Below, piece by piece: positions 16,027-19,599 of a stretch of 19,599 bases of DNA. The DNA comes from Sphingomonadaceae bacterium. Its GTDB lineage: Bacteria; Pseudomonadota; Alphaproteobacteria; Sphingomonadales; Sphingomonadaceae. The DNA lies in contig CANEVG010000018.1 of NCBI GenBank assembly GCA_947442095.1, positions 1 through 19,599 of the forward strand. Reading direction: 5' to 3'. The first letter of the stretch is position 1; each line of letters opens with the position of its first letter. The notes beneath the pieces were generated by a model that was not told where the DNA came from, made no database searches, and saw only the letters and a list, made by a program, of their open reading frames with translations. The translations under genes were made by a program, and so were the position numbers.

Positions 16027-16914
16027 TTACTTCCCTAGCTTGATCAGTGCGGTGGGGGCCGTGCTGGTGCGGGTGTCGATCTTCCAGTCGAGCCGTGAGC
16101 CACCGGTCGCGGGTTCTTCCTTTGGCCCCTCATCGGTGTTGTTGGCGAGGATCACCCCATCGGTGTGCAACGTGAAGGTGCCGTCTATAACGGGGGGCGC
16201 GCCTTGCGTTTTGCTCCCGGCGACTTTGCTGGCTGCCGCGCCAAGGCCCGGCATCATCGGATTGGACGCGCCTGAATAGAACGCCGGCGCATCGACGCGT
16301 ACCGTGCCGTCACTGCGCCGGATCACGGCCACAAACGGCAGCAAGGTGGGCAGGCGCTCGATCGTCGGGAACGTGAAATCATGATCGAGCCGGCCCGAAA
16401 TGCTGTATTCCACTTCGAATTTGCCGTTCCCCTTGCTGACTACCGAGGTCCAGCCCTGCTGGCGCGCAAGGCGCTGGGCAAAGGCTTCGGCAGCCTTTGG
16501 ATCATCGGGATCGATTTCGCCCATCATGGCCAGCATCATCTTGCGGCCCTGTTCCTTTTCTTCGGCTTTCGAAGCCTTGCTCGCGCGTTGGGCTTCGCTC
16601 CAGCGCGAACGCTGCGCGGCGATCTCTGCAGCCGAGCAGGGATGCGCCTCGTCGGTTACGGGATTGGTGCAAGGTTCAGCCTCGAAGGGTTTGGGCGGAA
16701 GGATCTCCTCGTTGCCGCTAGGGATAAGGCCCATCTTGTCCCGCTGCGCCAGCGCGCCGAGCACGATCTCGCCCTTGTAGCGGAAGCTGAAGGTGCCATC
16801 CTTGCGCACCGCCAGATCGCTGACGAACCTGCCTGGCAGCACCATGCAGCCTGCCAGCACCAAAAGCAGCGCGGCGGTCGCAATGGCTGCCGCAATCGGA
16901 CGTTTGTGAAGCAT
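16027..16914 (-). CDS. Uncharacterised lipoprotein
   Basis: The 295-residue product (from ATG 16914) has a lipoprotein signal: MLHKRP, a hydrophobic core AAAIATAALLLV, and lipobox LAGC with the acylated Cys at residue 23. Methionine follows the Cys, so the outer membrane is the likely destination. Mature features are RFVSDLAVRKDGTFSFRYKGE, two further cysteines (Cys82, Cys93), an alanine- and charge-rich helical stretch (about 98-125, RWSEAQRASKASKAEEKEQG), and a beta-rich C-terminal half with repeated DGT motifs. I do not recognise a named family. An ATG two codons upstream (16920) is possible, but AAGGGG is 8 bases from 16914 and only 2 from 16920. It follows rlmB by about 35 bases on the same strand and probably shares its transcript. 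Confidence 0.85.
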   Translation of the reverse strand: MLHKRPIAAAIATAALLLVLAGCMVLPGRFVSDLAVRKDGTFSFRYKGEIVLGALAQRDKMGLIPSGNEEILPPKPFEAEPCTNPVTDEAHPCSAAEIAAQRSRWSEAQRASKASKAEEKEQGRKMMLAMMGEIDPDDPKAAEAFAQRLARQQGWTSVVSKGNGKFEVEYSISGRLDHDFTFPTIERLPTLLPFVAVIRRSDGTVRVDAPAFYSGASNPMMPGLGAAASKVAGSKTQGAPPVIDGTFTLHTDGVILANNTDEGPKEEPATGGSRLDWKIDTRTSTAPTALIKLGK

Positions 16915-16949
16915 TGCCATGGCCCCTTAATGCGCAAGGCCCCTGCGGG

Positions 16950-17795
16950 TCAGTCCGCAACCTCGCGAGTCGCAACAGCATACAGCGCAATTGCTGCGGC
17001 ATTCGAAACATTCAAGCTTTCCACTTTGCTAGCAATTGGCAGCCGCGCAATGGCATCGCAATGCTGCGCAACATTGTGCCGCAGCCCTTCGCCTTCCGCG
17101 CCAAGCACAAGGGCAACTGGCCCGTTCGGGATGGCAGCAGGGAACACCGCCGTGCCTTCACCGTCGAGTCCGATGCGCCAATAGCCCGCGTCCGCGATGA
17201 CCTCGAGCGCGCGCGCCAGATTGACCACGCGCACCCACGGCACGGCTTCCAATGCGCCCGAGGCGGACTTGGCGAGCGTCCCGGATTCGGGCGGGGCGTG
17301 ACGGTCCTGCGTGATCAGCGCCGCCACATCGAACGCGGCGCAGCTGCGCAGGATCGCCCCCACATTGTGCGGATCGGTCACTTGGTCCAGGATTACCAGC
17401 GTGCGGCCCTCTGCCTCCTCGATCGCATCGGCCAGCACCACATCATCGAGCGCAAGGCAATCGAGCACGAGGCCCTGGTGCGGCGCATCGCGCGCCACCA
17501 ACCGCGCCAGATCGAGCGCCTGCGCGTATTCGACCGGTAGCGAGGGCGGCAGTTCCGCATCATTGTCATCCAGCAACGCCTGAATAGCCTCGCGCGTGCC
17601 CCACAGCTTCTTGGCGCTGCGAAGCGGATTGGTAAGCGCGGCCTCGACCGCATGGCGGCCCCAGAGCCGCACGGCGCCCGCCGTGCCCCGGCCCGATCCA
17701 CGACCGCCTTGCATGCGCCCAGCACGGCCGCGCATGGGCTTCGAACGGGCCTGCTTGTCGCCCTCTCGGCCGGAGTTGTCGTCGCGCTTGGGCAT
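16950..17795 (-). CDS. rlmB: 23S rRNA (guanosine(2251)-2'-O)-methyltransferase RlmB, TrmH/SpoU family
   Basis: The 281-residue protein is a SpoU (trefoil-knot) methyltransferase. A basic, Gly/Arg-rich N-terminal tail (about 1-40) precedes the substrate-binding domain that starts at RLWGRHAVEAAL. The three SpoU motifs are clear: DQVTDPHNVGAILRSCAAF (motif 1), VLVLGAEGEGLR-like ALVLGAEGEGLR (motif 2) and VESLNVSNAAAIALY (motif 3), which together bind S-adenosylmethionine in the knot. RlmB methylates G2251 in the P loop of 23S rRNA; assignment to that exact target rather than another TrmH-family site rests on overall resemblance. The start is taken as ATG 17795, with AAGG 5 bases upstream; an in-frame GTG is at 17801. 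The lipoprotein gene follows closely. tRNA-Tyr lies divergently upstream. Confidence 0.9.
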   Translation of the reverse strand: MPKRDDNSGREGDKQARSKPMRGRAGRMQGGRGSGRGTAGAVRLWGRHAVEAALTNPLRSAKKLWGTREAIQALLDDNDAELPPSLPVEYAQALDLARLVARDAPHQGLVLDCLALDDVVLADAIEEAEGRTLVILDQVTDPHNVGAILRSCAAFDVAALITQDRHAPPESGTLAKSASGALEAVPWVRVVNLARALEVIADAGYWRIGLDGEGTAVFPAAIPNGPVALVLGAEGEGLRHNVAQHCDAIARLPIASKVESLNVSNAAAIALYAVATREVAD

Positions 17796-17982
17796 GGGCA
17801 CCTTCTGTCTTCAAACGTGAGTATTCGCGGGGGCCATGCCAGCCCCCCAATTCGCAGGCAAGCCCATTGACAGGCGAGCACTGCTTCGCCAAAGGGCCGT
17901 CTCCCTTGGCCGGAAGGTCCCTTGTGCGCTTGCAGAAGGGGCCATCACAACGGGGTTAGCCCCGCACCGGCAGATCTGGTGT

Positions 17983-18068
17983 GGACAGGTGGCCGAGTGG
18001 TTAATGGCAGCAGACTGTAAATCTGCCCGCGAGAGCGTACGCTGGTTCGAATCCAGCCCTGTCCACCA
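17983..18068 (+). tRNA. tRNA-Tyr (anticodon GTA)
   Basis: The 86-base sequence folds as a class II tRNA with a long variable arm. The acceptor GGACAGG pairs with CCTGTCC, the anticodon GTA is at 18017-18019 within ACTGTAAATCT, the T arm carries GGTTCGAATCC, and CCA is encoded at 18066-18068. A TTGACA at 17867-17872 is the best upstream -35 but lies far away with a poor -10. The opposite-strand open frame across it is a well-known kind of false gene. Confidence 0.98.
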
Positions 18069-18409
18069 CCAGCCGTTCCGATTGCATCCTCAAAACACCA
18101 TAGAAATCCAGAGTTTCCGTGCGTATTCTTGCATTCTCGATCCACATGGCGCCGCACTCATTTGCATGCAGCCAAGGCCAAGTGTGGGGGAAGTGTGGAG
18201 GGAAATTGGCTCACCCCCCACACTCTGATTCCCTGGTGTGGGTGAAGAGAGTGTGGGGGTAAATCGCGGGGGAAAACGATCCTCCTGAGAAAGATTGACA
18301 TGAAATCGAAATCTTATTGATCTTGTTCGATACAAGCCCCGCCCCCACCATCCGTTCCGTGCGGGTCTAAATACCTTCCGTGGCAGGGCAGTTTGATGAA
18401 ACCTCAGCC
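18069..18409. other. 341-base gene-free region after tRNA-Tyr
   Basis: No gene is supported. The centre is the GTGTGG repeat cluster. To its right is an AT-richer patch (18285-18337) with TTGACA at 18295-18300 and, 17 bases on, TGATCT, a weak promoter pattern that would read toward the opposing gene. CTTGT-TCGAT-ACAAG (18322-18336) is a small hairpin. Just before 18410, GGGCAG...CTCAGCCC (18386-18410) could form an imperfect stem at the end of the CDP-alcohol phosphatidyltransferase transcript. I saw no second copy of the tRNA 3' end, so an element boundary is not shown. Confidence 0.5.
18181..18260. repeat. GTGTGG repeat cluster beside tRNA-Tyr
   Basis: Five copies of GTGTGG lie within 75 bases: direct copies at 18182, 18193, 18236 and 18251, and one inverted copy (CCACAC, 18218-18223). 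The inverted copy, in CCCCCACACTCT (18215-18226), is perfectly complementary to AGAGTGTGGGGG (18248-18259) over 12 bases and to AGTGTGGGGG (18181-18190) over 10 bases, so two mutually exclusive hairpins are possible. Such clusters can be protein-binding arrays, for example integrase arm sites next to a tRNA, but no integrase is in the window. Confidence 0.75.
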
Positions 18410-19546
18410 CTAGCGGGGCCGTCCGGCGTGCTGATCGGCAGGGATGCGGGTCCTGATCAGCACGGTGCTGACCACCCCGAACCAGCCCAAAGCGCTGATC
18501 AGAAAAAGAAATGGCACCCATCTTTCGCCGCCGGCCAGCGCCAGAACAGCCACGAACAGCGCAATGAAATCGCGCATGGTGAGCCAGATCAGGATGTCGG
18601 TCAGGCTAGCGCCTGAACGGTTCGCGCGAACATCACTCTGGCCGCTGCGGAGATGGACCTTCACAACTTCGAAATTGATCGGCTGGCCGAGGCGCTGCGC
18701 GCGCACACCAATCTGCAGCAAGCCGGCGAGCAGGAGAACCATGCCAGCAAAGCCTGCCCAAGCCGCGACATAGTCACCGCGTAGCCAGAGGTGCACCGCC
18801 AGTCCTCCGAAAAACAGCAGGTTGGTAGCCGCATCGATCAGGCTGTCGAGCCGCGCGCCGGCATTGGAGGTGCGGAACGTGGCCCGGGCCATCTCGCCGT
18901 CTACCCCGTCGACGATCGATGCGGCCTGATACAGCACGGCACCAATCGCGGCACCATGTTCGGGCAGCCCGATCAATGCCGCCAGCATCGCTATCGCCAA
19001 TATGGCCGTTGCCACGGTCGCATTACCAGGCCGTGCCGCTTCATGGCGTATGAGTAGCCTGGTGATGGTCCGGGACACGGGACGGTTTAGGTAGCGGGAA
19101 ACGATTCCATCGCGCGGCTTGCCGGTTGCCAGCAAAAGTACGCGGTCTGCATGCTGCAGCACGGCCTCTGCCGATGTCGCTGTGCCGGCGGCCGCCTTGT
19201 AGACGTACCAGGGCGCTGGCGGCAGTCCTGCCTCGGCCGCGCGCACGAGCTGCTCGAGCACGGCCCCGCCATCGACAGTCTCCGCCCGGCCGGGCGCGGG
19301 AAGGCCAAGACTGACGTGGCCGCACAGGCGGGCGCATTCATCACGGCAGCGACGCGATGGCGTCCAGCGTCCCGAGCCGACGTGGCACGACAAAGTGGCA
19401 CCGGGATGGGCTTTGGCCAGTGCGGCAAGTACGCGCGCTGCAGCAGGGAGGCCGGCAACCAGGAACTCGGCAGCAGCCGCATTGGCAAAAACCGCATGGA
19501 TCGTTTGGGTGACCAAATGTCCCGCCTCGGCCCCAAGAACGTTCAT
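18410..19546 (-). CDS. CDP-alcohol phosphatidyltransferase with an N-terminal extension
   Basis: The product is 378 residues from ATG 19546. The CDP-alcohol phosphotransferase motif is complete: Asp213, Asp216-Gly217, Ala220-Arg221, Gly230, Asp234 and Asp238 (DGVDGEMAR, then AGARLDSLID). These aspartates bind two metal ions and transfer a phospho-alcohol from a CDP-activated donor, making phospholipid head groups. Membrane segments surround the motif and continue to the C-terminus. The segment KPRDGIVSRYLNRPVSRTITR (about 143-163, in two halves KPRDGIVSRYL and NRPVSRTITR) resembles the linker before the transferase domain in bacterial enzymes fused to a nucleotidyltransferase. The first 140 residues are Ala-rich with no clear nucleotide-binding motif. 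The frame is open past the window edge; ATG 19546 is chosen because its ATGA would overlap the stop of an upstream gene. A GTG at 19582 and ATG at 19567 are alternatives. The alcohol substrate is unknown. Confidence 0.85.
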   Translation of the reverse strand: MNVLGAEAGHLVTQTIHAVFANAAAAEFLVAGLPAAARVLAALAKAHPGATLSCHVGSGRWTPSRRCRDECARLCGHVSLGLPAPGRAETVDGGAVLEQLVRAAEAGLPPAPWYVYKAAAGTATSAEAVLQHADRVLLLATGKPRDGIVSRYLNRPVSRTITRLLIRHEAARPGNATVATAILAIAMLAALIGLPEHGAAIGAVLYQAASIVDGVDGEMARATFRTSNAGARLDSLIDAATNLLFFGGLAVHLWLRGDYVAAWAGFAGMVLLLAGLLQIGVRAQRLGQPINFEVVKVHLRSGQSDVRANRSGASLTDILIWLTMRDFIALFVAVLALAGGERWVPFLFLISALGWFGVVSTVLIRTRIPADQHAGRPR

Positions 19547-19599
19547 GTCCGTTCGGCCCTTGTGCATGCCGGCCCTGTCCACGCCGGTCTGCCGAAGGC

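Noticed and set aside
17945..18157. Minus-strand open frame encoding GWIRTSVRSRGQIYSLLP
   Set aside because: This is the antisense translation of tRNA-Tyr, a familiar false gene in databases.
18181..18260. CRISPR array
   Set aside because: The repeated unit is only 6-10 bases, irregularly spaced and partly inverted, and no cas gene is present.
18069..18409. Confirmed integrated element boundary at tRNA-Tyr
   Set aside because: I found no duplicate of the tRNA 3' end and no integrase or phage gene in the window.

Overview
The window is GC-rich, densely coded bacterial chromosome. Its gene content and protein sequences fit an alphaproteobacterium of the order Sphingomonadales (Novosphingobium or Erythrobacter-like; genus is an inference). 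Supporting signs are the NDUFS4-like complex I accessory subunit, the small signal recognition particle RNA near dnaX-ybaB, the non-lipoprotein style of MlaA, and the lon-hup gene pair. Most of the window is core housekeeping sequence. I see no transposase, integrase, CRISPR array or complete mobile element.

Layout: positions 1-4208 are a minus-strand block: a truncated CelD/BioF2-type acetyltransferase, a Tas-like aldo/keto reductase, a DUF4153 membrane protein, and a possible 50-residue membrane peptide. Positions 4304-7647 run on the plus strand: the helicase hrpB, a repeat-rich spacer with a 26-bp perfect inverted repeat, the complex I subunit and the SRP RNA. A DUF4188 (af470-like monooxygenase) gene points the other way between the SRP RNA and dnaX. 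dnaX and ybaB overlap by 4 bases and are followed by mlaA, whose signal peptide lies in a broken reading frame. Between mlaA and rlmJ lies a 140-base element that folds like 6S RNA. After a 500-base spacer come lon and an HU gene, each with a strong terminator. Further right, rlmB and an uncharacterised lipoprotein form a minus-strand pair, followed by a tRNA-Tyr, a cluster of GTGTGG repeats, and a CDP-alcohol phosphatidyltransferase at the right edge.

Functional themes are ribosome and RNA maturation (hrpB-type helicase, rlmJ, rlmB, SRP RNA, tRNA-Tyr, possible 6S RNA), replication and nucleoid upkeep (dnaX, ybaB, HU), protein quality control (lon), and envelope lipid handling (mlaA, lipoprotein, CDP-alcohol phosphatidyltransferase). 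The observations most worth following up are the 6S-like RNA, the mlaA frame break, the repeat cluster beside tRNA-Tyr with two mutually exclusive hairpins, and the long inverted repeat after hrpB. I found no clearly new multigene system.
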